Positions 23,653-35,323 of a stretch of DNA of 64,000 nt are shown piece by piece. The stretch is from Usnea hakonensis. Its lineage: Eukaryota > Ascomycota > Lecanoromycetes > Lecanorales > Parmeliaceae. The notes under the pieces were generated by a model. The model ran no database searches. It was given only the letters and a program-made list of their open reading frames with translations, and was not told the origin of the DNA. A program made the translations under genes and the position numbers. The stretch spans positions 1 to 64,000 of the forward strand of contig BLJB01000054.1 in assembly GCA_013423325.1 (NCBI GenBank), in the 5' to 3' direction. Position 1 is the stretch's first letter, and every line of letters begins with the position of its first letter.

Positions 23653-25590
23653 ATGGCTAAGAGGCAGGCAGAAGGGCCACTAGAAGATGTACTGGCTATC
23701 GACTCTCCCGCGTCAAAGAGAGCTCGAGTGGATGATGTTCCCGAGTCACATCGACACACCAATGGCACGAGTCATGCACTAGGGAGATCCGCATTCTTGG
23801 AAGAAAACGAACGCGAAGAGGATGAGAGGAACGGCAACGACTTATTAGCGGCAGCAGACTGGAGACAGGAAGAGCTGGAAGAAGCAGCGGGCGAGCCTGA
23901 TGATCAAGACGAGACTTCCGCATACTCAGTAGCTCCACGGCAGCAAGCCCCAACCGAGGGCTATTCCGACCTCTATCTAGACACTATCAACCGGTCGGTA
24001 CTGGATTTCGACTTCGAGAAGCTATGCTCGATCACACTATCAAATATTAATGTCTATGCGTGCTTGGTGTGTGGGAAGTATTATCAGGGACGAGGTCCGA
24101 AATCGCATGCTTACTTTCATGCTTTGGAGGTGGGTCATCATGTCTACGTCAATATGCAAACGAAAAGGGTTTATGTGCTGCCAGAGGGTTACGAGGTGAA
24201 GAGCAAGAGTTTGGATGATATCAAGTTTGTGGCAGATCCTAAGCTTGCAAGAGAGGAGGTCACGCAATTAGACATCGAAGCAAAGGATGCGTGGGATCTG
24301 GGTGGGAAAAAGTATAGACCAGGTACGATCATCCCTTTTTGGACTTTTGGGAATCTGGGCTGTTGGAATGGGGTGTCATTGCATTTTCGTGCTCTTCTGA
24401 GTTTACCAAAGACTCTGTAGCTCGATCAAGAGCCCACCGTTTCAAGATTTTTCGGCGTCTTCCTTGCGCGATTCAAAAGAAGGTAGCGCTGTACCGTTTA
24501 CTTGTCGTTTGATGAGATTTTGTCTGACAATATGCATTTCCGGACTTTGAATCTTGCTGACCACCCAGCAGGCTTCGTGGGAATGAATAACATCAAAGAA
24601 AACGATTACTTTAATGTCGTCGTACAAGCTCTGGCGCATATCCCACCCTTACGGAACTTCATCATGCTCGAAGACTTATCCCAAAGATCTGAGCTCGTTC
24701 AACGTTATTCAGTCCTGGTCCGCAAAATCTGGAATACGCGCGCCTTCAAAACCCACGTCTCCCCCCATGAGCTTCTCCAGCAAGTCTCCCGCCAGTCCAA
24801 CAAACGCTTCGACCTCCTTCATCAATCTGATCCCGTCGAGTTTCTCAGCTGGTTTTTGAACAACATGCACCTCGCTCTGGGAGGCAGCAAGACGAAACCC
24901 GGAACCAGCATTATTCAACGGGTTTTCCAAGGAAAGCTGAAAATTGAGTCGCAGCAAATTACCGCCAAAGCAGATGCTGGTGACCGTCTTCGCTTCGAAG
25001 AAGCTGCAGAAGTGCTAGTGGACACTACACGGTACTTAATGTTAACCCTTGATCTACCCGCGGCGCCCCTTTTCCAGGACGAATTGGAGAAGAATATCAT
25101 CCCGCAGGTGCCACTGACCTCTATCCTATCGAAATACGATGGGTTGAAATCCCAAGAACATCTTAATACACGCAAGCGATACCGGCTTTTACATCCACTC
25201 CCGCCTTACCTCCTCTTCCACATCAAACGGTTCTCTAAAAATAAATTCGTCGTTGAGCACAACCCAACAATTGTCACTTTCCCAACCAGGTCTCTCGACA
25301 TGTCACCATACGTGGAACCAAATCCTTCATTGCATCCACCCGGCGAGCCGATATGGTATGACCTTGTGGCCAATGTGACGCACGAAGCTGTTAGGACACG
25401 GGATGATAGTGTGGAGGGCGAGGCGGAACGAAAAGTTTGGAGGGTACAGGTCCGCGATCGAGCGAGGGATGAATGGTTGGAGATACAGGATCTGTATGTG
25501 GAGAGGGTCGTCACTGAGACGTTATTCACAAAGGAAAGTGTTTTGATGGTATGGGAGAGGCGGAAAGAAGGGAAGGGGAAAGGTAAATGA
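23653..25590 (+). CDS. SAD1: U4/U6.U5 tri-snRNP protein Sad1 (USP39-like, non-catalytic)
   Basis: Splicing factor needed for stable U4/U6.U5 tri-snRNP. Exons are 23653-24322 and 24572-25590; the 249-nt intron is long for this window but gives the expected PGFVGMNNIK junction; 562 aa. The N-terminal region is acidic and charged. The ZnF-UBP domain follows (SDLYLDTINRSVLDFDFEKLCS ... CLVCGKYYQGRG, SHAYFHALEVGHHV; about residues 105-200). A USP-like fold then runs from about 225 to the end. In true ubiquitin proteases the first motif holds the catalytic cysteine (NxGNTCFxN); here it reads MNNIKENDYFN with no Cys, as known for the Sad1/USP39 family, so protease activity is not expected. The start is the ATG at 23653; an in-frame TTG/GTG extension upstream is ignored. 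Confidence 0.94.
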
Positions 25591-25733
25591 TCTCCTAAGG
25601 TCAAGACAGTCGTCATTTTGAACAGATAAGGACTACAAGTCCTTTGGCTAGATTCCCACATGTCTGCCTAATCGGGCAGCTAATACATAGGACTGTAACA
25701 AGATTGCTCAAAGGCTCTTTGATTCCATCCACG

Positions 25734-28586
25734 CTACCCTACCATAACCACGTCCCCACCATTGTCTCCTTTTGCGCCCACCATATCCTCCTCCTTTTCC
25801 CCAACACCCAACTGCTCCATCTCTCCCAACATAAATTCAACCAACCAACTCTCCCCCCACAACTCCTCCACCCTCCTGTAATGCCTCTCCGTATAAACCC
25901 TCAACGCCTCCACCACCTCCCTCCCACCCCTCCTCCTCCCCAACCCGGCCAACCTATCAGCACTATAGCTCCGAACCACCACACTCAACACCCGCTGCGC
26001 CACCACGCACGTGCGAGCATTGGTATTCCAATCCCTGACCCGGCCAAGGAGGGACAGAAGCTGGTCATCGGCAAGAGAGCCAAGGACTTGATCCACGGCC
26101 TTCAACCCGGATATCGATCCCGCTTCAGGCGGCTGCGTGTCCACCACGCCTTGCAGCAAGCTCAACAACCTGGCCGGGTGATTCAGCGCCAGTGCCAAGG
26201 TGATGGCTTCGCTGTAATTACCCCTGTGGATGTAATTCTGCAGTTCCTGATCCTGCTCCACGCGCTGCGTGGTGGCCGCGGAAGTCTTGGCGGCTGTTTC
26301 GCTGCTCGTGTCTTTCCAGAACGTGACGATGCTGTCGCCGCCGCCGGAGACTAACGTGTTGGTGTCTGGGTGGACGGTGAGCGCCCAGATACGATCAGTG
26401 TGGTTGTCCAATGTCGCTGCGACTTCGCCTGTTGATGCATCCCACACTTTCAGGAGGCCGTCGCCGCCGGCGGAAGCGATGAGAGGGGGTTTCTTTGATG
26501 AGATTGGAGCATTCGATTCGGAAGATGGGGACGGAGATTTACTTGGGAGCCAGAGCACTTTGAGTACGCTGTTGGTGTGACCTTCTAGAGTGCGCAGGCA
26601 GCTGTAGTCGGTCAGACTCCAAATTTTGACGGTTCTGTCCCCACTGCCTGTTAGGACGAGTCCTCGGCTAGAACTCGCAGTTCCGCTCTCGCCGGATACT
26701 GGAGGTGTGTCTTTGGGTGCGAAGACGACGGACCAGACGCCGCGACGGTGGCCACGGAGGATGCCTTGAACTTCGCCTTCTTCTACTGACCAAATTTTGA
26801 CCGTTCGATCTTGGGAGGCAGAGGCGAAGAGAGAGGACGTTGGGGATATGGATATGGCGTTGATGTCTTTGTCGTGAGCTTTACGGGTGTATAGCGCTCT
26901 AGAAGACGACGAAGAAGTTTTGGGGATATTCCAGCGCTTGATGGTGCGGTCTTGTGACCCTGTCAGAAGGAATGGTGGAGTATGTTCGAGAGGATTCATG
27001 CGTTCAAGCGAACCAGGAGGTGGAGCTGATGACGGGAGAGACATTGCCCCAATTGATTCGGCGTGGCCTGTGAACGTAGCATAGAGCTGGAAGGAATTGG
27101 AGGCGCTGTCTATTCGCCATAGGCGTGCGGTATTATCTTTGGCACCTGTTGTGAGCCAGCAGCCAGACCAATCGACAGAGAGGCAGATAATGATATCCTC
27201 GTGGCCTTTAAGGAGGGCAACATCAGCGCCAAAGTAAGTCGCAGATGTTACTGATTCTGAACTCGACTTTGTGCTTGCCAAGGAGACAAGACGTATATCT
27301 TCAGAGTTGGTGGCTAATGCTAATAGCGACCGATCTGGCGTCACGTAAGCTAGGTCGATGATCTCGTCATACGTTCCAGATATGCGACGAAGAATGGGAA
27401 GTGGTTCGATAGGGTTGGCAGAATGTGATTTGGAGAGAAACGCAGTCGAATGGAGTAGTAATGATTGATCTGCATGTACAGAAAGTAGAAATCTCTGATC
27501 CGAATTCCTTAGAACATCCACAATTCCGTCTCCTTCTCCTCCAGCTTCCTGCTCCTCTGTAATCTCTGTTCCAGTCTCTGAGTTCCATATCCTTAGTCTT
27601 CCGTGCTCGCCTCCAGTGTAAATTGAAGCACCTCCCTCGAATAGCCCTACTGCCTCAACGCTCTCGAGGATAGGCAATATTTTTCTCAATTTCCAGATGC
27701 GGGCATCCCAAACAGTGACAGTCCTGTCTCTACTGGCAGCAACAAAGGTATGCGAATATGCCGAATAATCGAGACCACGAATGACCGAAACATGAGAGTC
27801 CAACGTCGCCACTGATTTGCGCTTCACAAGATCCCAGATTCTTATTTTTCCATCCTCGCTGCCGGAGGCGAGGTAGAAAGGTGCACCCAAATCATGCCCT
27901 TCAGTCAAATTTTCGTCTTTTTGCAAATCGCTCCTAGATCGTCGCTTTTTACTAGACTTGACGTTGTTGCCATGTTCCGTTGCCCCGAATTCAAAGAAAT
28001 AAAGAGCAGAAATGACACCAGCATGGCCCCGGAACGTATGCGTGACATATCCTCCTCTTATGTCCCATACTTTGATGACTCCATCAGCACCTCCCGTTGC
28101 CAGTAGAGTCCCGGTCCTGTCCACAGCAGCGGTGACCACCGGGGTCGTATGGGGCTTCCAAGTTCTCAATAGAACCGCATTAATCGAGGGTGTATCGTCT
28201 TCGGAGCGCTCTAAGGCGTATGTCTTCGCTGATAGCGAACGAGAACATGCTATGAGGTGCGATGCGCTTGGCGTGACTAGAAAAGACAATTAATGAGAGG
28301 GATAGATAAACATTGGGAGGGTTCCAGTACGAGAGAGTGTCGTCAAGACCTCACCATCCTATCAAGCGCTGAGCATGATGAGGCGCAATACAAGACCGAA
28401 TATACGTACACCTTCAATGCGAGCCAATAGCTCTCCAGTGCTCATATCCGTGAGCAGAGCTTCCTCGCCCAAGCATGTTGCTAATACCCGTCCTTCTCGG
28501 TCAAGAACAACATCGCCGCCCGTATAAATTGGCTGTATTATCCGCTCAGGATCGTAGGTGATGGTAAGCTTAGTCTTGAAAGACAT
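25734..28586 (-). CDS. UTP13: U3 snoRNP / SSU processome WD40 protein Utp13
   Basis: Component of the UTP-B complex that assembles on pre-18S rRNA in the nucleolus (TBL3 in animals). Exons (minus strand) are 28586-28410, 28358-28331 (28 nt) and 28276-25734; introns of 51 and 54 nt; 915 aa. The protein is a tandem WD40 array: repeats ending GGADGVIKVWDIRGG, GSEDGKIRIWDL, SRDRTVTVWDA, GAKDNTARLWRI, GSQDRTIKRWNI, SQDRTVKIWSV, GSGDRTVKIWSL, GGDGLLKVWDA and GGGDSIVTFWKD can be read, consistent with two propellers. The C-terminal Utp13 helical domain (about 740-900) includes NYIHRGNYSEAITLALALNHP. The C-terminal genomic end is convergent with SAD1, 143 bp away. Confidence 0.95.
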
Positions 28587-29098
28587 CTTCAGGGCTTTGA
28601 AGTGCGAGGAGACAAAAGTGATGACCAAGAAGGATCACTCAGACCGTGCGATACGGGCATTATCTCCCACAGGTCACTCTTTTTTGTTGCGCCTGTTGCT
28701 CGAATGCTCCAAATTTCTGCTGATGATAATTAAGGTTAGGTGCGACGGGAAGCTAAAAATGACGTGCATAAAGATTGAATTAGTGAAGATCAACATCCTA
28801 ATGTGGTATCCGTGGATATAAAATACAATCCCATTACATCGGTATACCATCATTATAAACAAGTGGAAATACTTTGACTACACGGCTTACACTACACCAA
28901 CAAGTGACGGCCTCGGAAAATATCTATCCCATTATGGTTTCCTACTGTCGATCAACGCTCTGGTGAGGAGGACTCGTAGGCATAGGAACAAGCATTGTGC
29001 AGTAAGCTTAGCAAGCCAAGCAGGCTTGAACTCGCGACCCTCTGATTCGATTACAGCAAATAACTACTCTACAGCACATACTTAACGCCTAACTTCAG
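28587..29098. other. intergenic 0.5 kb
   Basis: Divergent intergenic region between UTP13 and the membrane-protein gene. It holds a minus-strand stretch at about 29010-29080 that resembles a tRNA A-box/B-box spacing but cannot be folded into a tRNA (see rejected list). Confidence 0.55.
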
Positions 29099-31341
29099 AT
29101 GGGCCTCCAGGCCCATTTGACCCGTCTCTGTTTGGTGAGTGAAAATCTTCTAGCAGTATCATAAGATATCGAAAGTATATTGCGTTTCGTGAGTCAAACA
29201 TTTTGGGATTATCTGTTTATGAATGTTTTATCATGATAGATAAAAAAATGATATCGAGACCTTTTTAACTAGTTGACCGTTTACTACCTGCCCGTGTGTT
29301 AGCAGCCTGTAATATACATGATCTAATACTATAATATCGTCAGGGACGATCTGCGTTCGAGCCCCTAACAGAGACAATCAGCGCAGAAGATGAGACGCTA
29401 GCTTTACAGAGCGCCGCAGACAGTCCAGATGGAGCCATTGAGCCAGCGGCAAACTCCATTCGCCAAGTACAGTCTGTGCCATACCTCCAGCAATATGATA
29501 GGAAAGGTTATCCGGAAAATCCCGCCTCAAGGTCTCTGGCCAGGCAGTCAAGAAGAGCCATTAATGATATCTTGACTACAGTGGGTGTATGTGTTGGAGT
29601 AGATGCCGACGGCGAATTGAGACCAATCCCTGATGGTAGCACATCAGCTCTAGATAAGGTCAAGATCGCTGGCGTCATCAGAGAAAACGAGATCGGCATG
29701 CTCGTTGGCTTCATAGAGTCGATTCTAGATGTCTTGATTGGCGTGTACACCATTGGATTGAGATGCAGAATACAGGTACGCGGATAAAGATGAGATGATG
29801 AACCGCCTAAAGGCTTATTGACATCAGAGGTAGACATTTCGATTCTATCGTCCAGCGACTCTGACGACTATCATCAAATCAGAGTGGATAATGTCTGGCT
29901 TTCTGAAGGGTCTGTTTGCTGGCGTTCCTGCAGATATCGCGTATAGTCTTCTCGAAGTCGGTCAGTATCTGGGCATGGATATGCTCCTTAATACACTTGC
30001 TACTCGGCTTGGCAATTCCGACACCGAATTCCCTCGACAAACTGAATGGTCCCTACTGAAAATTGCAGGAAGATTGTGGGTCCTGTTCTTGGGATGCAAC
30101 TCCCGTCTGCTGACATTGTAGAAATCAGGTTGAACATGACGATTCTTGGCCTTCTGACCCCTCTCAAGATATATTCAACGTTACAGTATCAAGGTCTTCT
30201 TCCTGCGTGGCCACTTTTCCCGCATCCAAGGGCTTTCGTCCCTTTCTCCCCGTCATCACCTTTGCGCCTACCAGCTCTCCCTGATCCTTTAGATGGCACA
30301 TCTTGTCTTCAGTTTCTGGCGTCCCTTGCTTGCAATCCCTTGGTCTTATTATGGCTAAGAGAGTGGATGAGACCCCGAGTTCAAGACAAGGTTCACAAAT
30401 ACGCCCGCGCGGCGCTTCCTGCTCCAGACTTCCCTGACGTATACTCCATTGAGGCTGCGAACGAAGACGACATCGATAAGGAGACCATCGCTGGACTCTG
30501 TAACGCTGCCGACACTCCCGAACTGTGGGAGAGCAGAAGTGTACAGGAACAGCTTGCAAAGGACTTACAGTACATTGGTAGGAGTCTCCAGATCTTATAC
30601 GACAACTTTTGGGGTCTATTCCCAAGGAAGTCCAGAAAACCCAGCACCTCGCCCGCAGCACAACCATTACCAAGTCCGATACCTACGCCTGCTCTCGTGA
30701 ACTCTCGGGTGGACGACGCATCTCCACCCTCCCCTTCGTACGGCCCCTCCTCATCCTCCCCTTCTCGCCCTTCAAGTCCACGCCCTCAAATCGAGATCAC
30801 CGGCTCCACAACCTCGAGCGGCACAGTCCACATGAGCGTCGCCATCCCCGTACCCATCTCATCCATCGCCCGCCGCCGACGCCATAACACTCATCCCCGC
30901 GACCCATCTTCCCCGTCTTCACCTGGCCCCGGCAACGTCCACTACCGCAATCTCCAGCATGACCCCTATTACCGAATTACAACTCTTAGCTCACAGGCTG
31001 CGTACAGCATGTCGCACCGTCTTTCCGGCTATATTACAGACATTCTCCTTTTCCCGCTCGAGGCACGGTACGTCCGTTCCGTCGCCTTGTCTTTTCTGTC
31101 TTCGCCTGCTGCGACTGTTGGGGCGAAGGCGGCCGCGGAGAGGTGGAAGGGGGAAGTCTATCCCCTTGGAAGATGGTTCGGAATGGGGTTGAGAGGAAGG
31201 TGGGCGGGCGCGGCTGATTATGCAGGTAAGATGGCGCTGGTACAGGGAATAGAAATGGGGATCGGATTGGCGGTTTGGCAGATGAGTGTCGGTTTAAGTT
31301 GGTGGGCGGGAAGAAAGTGGTTTGAGTGGGGAAGGCTGTGA
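29099..31341 (+). CDS. multi-exon membrane protein, function unknown
   Basis: I do not recognise a named family. The model has exons 29099-29134, 29344-29775, 29834-30075 and 30129-31341; total 640 aa with all phases consistent. Exon 1 (12 codons) is the least certain, placed because it ends at a GTGAGT donor in the right phase. Residues about 100-235 are the best candidates for a conserved region: IGMLVGFIESILDVLIGVYT, FRFYRPATLTTIIKSEW, KGLFAGVPADIAYSLLEVGQ and MTILGLLTPLKIYSTL. A Ser/Pro-rich spacer follows at about 30640-30930. A hydrophobic C-terminal segment (VQGIEMGIGLAVWQMSVGLS) suggests a second membrane region. An organellar or ER membrane protein is inferred. Confidence 0.68.
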
Positions 31342-31533
31342 GCTTGCATTCTGAAGATTGCTGAGAGCTCAGATCATGGAGAAGAGGGGCGTGCTAAGCC
31401 TTTCGTCAAAGCAAGGTCTTGGGTGTTTGGAGGCCAAGATACCCTTATTCGTTGGGTACTTTTAAGTATATAGCATCACTAAATATATTTGATGTGATGA
31501 GTCTTATCCCTCTAAGTCCAAAGGTCAAGGATA

Positions 31534-32865
31534 TCAATATCGGCGATGCCTCCGCTCATCAGATCGGCTCCGATCTCGCCTTGATGATCTATGTGGGCTT
31601 CGTTCTCGGCGCGACGAGCCATAATGATGGCTTCTATCCCTCGATCTCGAGCGCCGCCTTGAAGAGTGATGGCTACTCCGCTCCCTCGACCGGCTTCTTT
31701 CCCGTCTAGATGAGCCGTGCCGAGACGAGCTGTGCCCATGCCCATTCTCCTCAATCAGCAACCTCTCCCGCCTCTCCTCCTTCCTCCTCCCATCGATAGC
31801 CAGATTCCTATCTCTCCTTTCCCTCCAATCCTCCTCGCCTTTCCCATCCTGCTCCGCCTTCTTCTTCTTCTTCTTCTCCTCCAACTCTTCCTCCGTCAAC
31901 ATCTCCCCCGTCACCGAATTCTTCAAAATCACAGGATTATACGTCAAATCCGTCTTTCGCTTCCCCTTGGCCCCTTTACCCCAAGCTCCCAGCTCATCAC
32001 CGCCAACGCCCGTCGGTACCTCTTTGGCACCAATACCTAATAAAGCCGGCCGCCTCTCCACGATGCGAGGTTTGCTAGTCGTAGTATCCTGCGTTGTCCG
32101 TTTGCCGATAGGACCTCCGTCTTTCCAGCCCATGCCGCGGAGTAAGCCCAGAGCGAAGTCTTCGACGGGGGTAGCTTCGTAGTCGTTTAGTGTAGGGACG
32201 TCAGGGCGGGACGCGACGTCGGCTTTGAAACGGTCGTCTTCGTTTGTGTAGGTGTCGTAGTCATCTTCCTCGGATCGGTAGCCTTCTCTTTCATCTTCAA
32301 GGGCGGGGATACGGAGGTCCGATTTCTTCTCGCCACCTAGTAGGGCCTCCAGCGCTTCTTCATCGACGGTCTTCGTAGGCCTGGGCTTCTCTTCAGCGCC
32401 ATGTTTGGCCGGTTGCGCCTCGGCCATAGTGATGTCGCCATCACAATTCTTCTGCACAAAGGATATCCCCGACTGCTTTGAAACCTCATCTCGTTCCACT
32501 TGAGCGGCCTTCAGATTCTCATATTTCCCTGAACGAGTGGCCTGTACCTCAGCCGGTAATAAATTTTTCCTCCTCTTCTTCCTGCTTTCTTCCCTCCAGT
32601 CGCGGTTCTTCTCCCCTTGTATGACAAGCAGTGCTTTTTCTTCTTTCCTTCCATTAGTGACGACGGCACCGGCATGATCGAATCCAGACACTAGCTCGGC
32701 GGCAGGCTCCCTTTCATCTTCGCCGTCTGAGTGATCTGCGAGGGCGGAGTGGGGACGCTTTTTGGGGACCGGAGTGGGGGCAATTTTAGGTTTTGTAGAT
32801 CCGAAGGAGATGGAGAAAGGCTTTGGAGGTACAGAGGAGGAGGGAGAAGGATCGGCGGAGGGCAT
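31534..32865 (-). CDS. SPP2: pre-mRNA splicing factor Spp2 (G-patch)
   Basis: Activator of the spliceosomal helicase Prp2 (GPKOW/MOS2 family), acting at catalytic activation of the spliceosome in the nucleus. It is a single exon of 443 aa. The N-terminus contains PKPFSISFGSTKPK and a basic stretch (SRKKRRKNLLPAE). The G-patch-like motif that contacts Prp2 is VEDFALGLLRGMGWKDGGPIG at about residues 230-250. RPALLGIGAKEVP and DLTYNPVILKNSVTGEMLTE follow, both family-typical. The last ~70 residues are an Arg/Ser/His-rich RS-like tail, longer than in yeast Spp2. The 3' end faces the membrane-protein gene across 192 bp. Confidence 0.92.
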   Translation of the reverse strand: MPSADPSPSSSVPPKPFSISFGSTKPKIAPTPVPKKRPHSALADHSDGEDEREPAAELVSGFDHAGAVVTNGRKEEKALLVIQGEKNRDWREESRKKRRKNLLPAEVQATRSGKYENLKAAQVERDEVSKQSGISFVQKNCDGDITMAEAQPAKHGAEEKPRPTKTVDEEALEALLGGEKKSDLRIPALEDEREGYRSEEDDYDTYTNEDDRFKADVASRPDVPTLNDYEATPVEDFALGLLRGMGWKDGGPIGKRTTQDTTTSKPRIVERRPALLGIGAKEVPTGVGGDELGAWGKGAKGKRKTDLTYNPVILKNSVTGEMLTEEELEEKKKKKKAEQDGKGEEDWRERRDRNLAIDGRRKEERRERLLIEENGHGHSSSRHGSSRRERSRSRERSSHHSSRRRSRSRDRSHHYGSSRRERSPHRSSRRDRSRSDERRHRRY

Positions 32866-34032
32866 GATAATTGGCAGCTATGCTGATTGTTGAGAGGGAA
32901 AAAACATTTCATATTCCATAATCCAAATACCGTAGGTAGTCATAGAAATACTCGGCACTAGCCGTTTATAACGAGGTGGTATTTACCTTACATTACATTA
33001 CATTGTCGTGATTGTGTACTTTAGTAGTCTGACCTAGAATACTCTCTGCGCGTCTCTCCTCGAGGCTGCGATTCTCTGCTCACCCTCTAATAAGCAACCT
33101 CTAGCTAACTTATGAAAATAGCCGAGCGATTCTCAAAGCAAAACATTGTTGAAAGCGCTGGTTTGTCCCCTCAAGTCCTCAATTTGACCTAATTCCCCGA
33201 GAAGGTACCTCCTCTACTGTTTCAAAATTGGTCACCGTACTAGAACAGTGATATGCGGACTTGAAAAGAACCCTATGACAATGATATCAGGATCCACGAT
33301 CATGCTTATCTTCTTTACTTCATTCACATCCATTGCCCTCGCCTCTTCCTTTTCTTAATTCTATTCCCTCTACGCCCCGGCTCTACCAAATATCTCTCAG
33401 AACGTATGCAATGACACACTGGTGCGCATTGAAGGCATCATTTACAAGCCGGATAGCGCGCCGTCATGGTCAAAACGTATGGACTCTTGCTATGCTCATG
33501 AGTTCTGCCTGCTTAGCAACATGTCACGTTGAGCCACAAAGATCACATGCTCAAGCTGCCGCCGTTGGGAAGGATGTCAGCAGTACTGTGCAGCATACCG
33601 GAGTATACACTCTGGCTGTAAATCAGGTGAATGTTTTTGGGCTTGGATACATTAAAAACGCGTGCTATATAAACCCTTAGCTTTCCCGTGTATACAATCA
33701 ACTGCAGATTCTTTTTACATATCAACTCAGTATCAGGTGTCTGTGCCAAGGAGTCATTTTGCTTTTTGAATCGTTGTTCAGCGAAGCACAGAGACGAAGC
33801 ACCATTTCCATTGCCAACTTCAAGAAAAACAAGTAGTACTCGGTCGGTGATCTTACCGAGCGAGGAGATCTTGACAGGCTGAAGATAACGAACGGGCTCT
33901 GGCTAGTCCGCGCTCCTCGGCTCACATACCTTATTCGTGTGACTCACGGTCGAAACTCCAGGCGAAAACAATGGCAGAGCAATATTCCCATAGCTTCGAG
34001 TGAAACCTCACAAAAGACTCCGGACCGTTGCC
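32866..34032. other. intergenic 1.2 kb with a decayed-looking Cys-rich reading frame
   Basis: Promoter of SPP2 on the left and 3' flank of the secreted-protein gene on the right. Between about 33370 and 33630 on the plus strand, two frames offset by a stop read protein-like, Cys-rich sequence (SQNVCNDTLVRIEGIIYKPD, then TCSSCRRWEGCQQYCAAYRS, the latter followed by a GTGAATG possible donor). This could be a remnant of a zinc-finger-like gene. No complete gene model could be built. Confidence 0.35.
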
Positions 34033-35323
34033 TCAAGCCGTAGCGTGATTCTGCGACCCTGGGGAATCCGACACCTGGGGGCGAAAAGGAGCTCGATTGT
34101 GGCCGTTTTCAATGACCACGTAGAGCGTGTCCCCGGCCGCTGTACTCAACCAGTGAGCCTATTTTCTACGCCATCCTTTTTCGGAATCCCGTTCGATGGA
34201 GAGATGACGGCAGGACTTACGAAATATATTGTGGCCCAATCCTGTGGCCCAGCCTCCATGTCCTTGCCTTACACACATTGCCTCTACGGCTTTTGCGGCG
34301 CGCCATACATTCAACGGTTGACCGATCACTGCGTCCTCGGCCGTATGGTCTACCGTTATCATGCAGTTGTGCGTAGCTAGTTTGTAGAGCTCATGAGCTG
34401 AGTACTGTTCCTTAGAGGTAGATAAGGATACGACCTACAGTCGAGGATCACCTCGGGCACCTCAATATCATGATGATATAATGGAGGTTCTTGCCTGTAA
34501 GCTATATAATTTGTCAAGGTTGGCATGTCTTCGAGTGCCTCGTCACATCCTGACGGGGCAGGCTCATCCGCCAAGCACCTCACGTTCGAAGTATTGTAGG
34601 ATCGTAAGCTAAATGTAATGTGCGCATCTAGACGTAGAAAGGTATGAGTAAATTTGAGAATGAATGTGTATTAGGTAGCTCTAACATACTGCTCCAGTAA
34701 TACCGTCCACCACCCGCATTCTCTTGGATCACACATTTCTGGAGTATTTGTCTTGCAACGGATCGAAGATCCTGACCTGTGATGGACACACGGCTCCGAG
34801 GGTACCCGTTATCTGTTCCCATTTCAACGGCACAGCGGCCGTTGGCTGTTCAAGTAGTACGCAGTTAGCTTACTCGTAGCATCGTGTGGCACATTGGGTA
34901 CGTAAAGCCCCAGTGCTTGACATGGCTGACGGGCACTGTATTTGGCCTCAACTTACAGCTTGAGTATCTTAAGGGCCGTTTAGTGTACGAATCTAACAAA
35001 GGGACTTTGGTATTTGGTACGCGTTCAATCGCGTCGAGGCAACTATCTAGCTCCGCACTGCCATAACGAGAAGGATCAACGTCGCACAATGGTACATCTG
35101 CTGTAACGTTCAGAGCCAAGCCTGCCCTGAGGGGAGGAGGAGCTGGATTGTCGTTTCTCCCATTGCGGGAAGAATTGATGGGCGCAGGGTAGAGAGTAAG
35201 ATCGTTCGAGTTCTGTGGAATACTTCGAGATCGAAAAGAACGTGCGCAACCAAAGTGAGAATTGATGATGATGAATAGCAATAGCCATGGAAGAACTGTG
35301 TAAGATGCGACGCGTCGAAACAT
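34033..35323 (-). CDS. secreted cysteine-containing fungal protein, two-repeat type
   Basis: This is a predicted secreted protein of unknown function. Five exons (minus strand): 35323-34957, 34845-34690, 34627-34439, 34376-34221 and 34139-34033; introns of 111, 62, 62 and 81 nt; 324 aa in frame. The signal peptide is MFRRVASYTVLPWLLLFIII with probable cleavage near SHFGCARS. The mature part has two similar halves. Half one is RYGSAELDSCLDAIERVP ... LRYSSSNGRCAVEMG ... VARQILQKCV. Half two is NVRCLADEPAPSGCDEALED ... VILDSTHNCMITVDHT ... AAKAVEAMCVRQG. Each half has a C-x-x-A-[IL] helix, a [NS]xxC strand and a C-terminal Cys, suggesting a duplicated disulfide-bonded domain. I believe this architecture recurs in ascomycete secreted proteins. 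It is head to head with the next gene. Confidence 0.8.

Noticed and set aside
29010..29085. tRNA-like stretch on the minus strand (A-box-like TGTAGAGTAGTTA, B-box-like GCGAGTTCAAGC)
   Set aside because: The T-stem and acceptor stem do not pair, and no cloverleaf can be drawn. At best a tRNA-derived relic.
29344..29372. B-box-like GTTCGAGCCCC on the plus strand
   Set aside because: It lies inside an exon of the membrane-protein gene in a consistent frame, so it is better explained as coding sequence.
29127..29378. Inverted 9-10 bp words (GTCTCTGTT / AACAGAGAC) that might be element ends
   Set aside because: Too short, no target duplication, and the interval is explained by an exon-intron-exon model.
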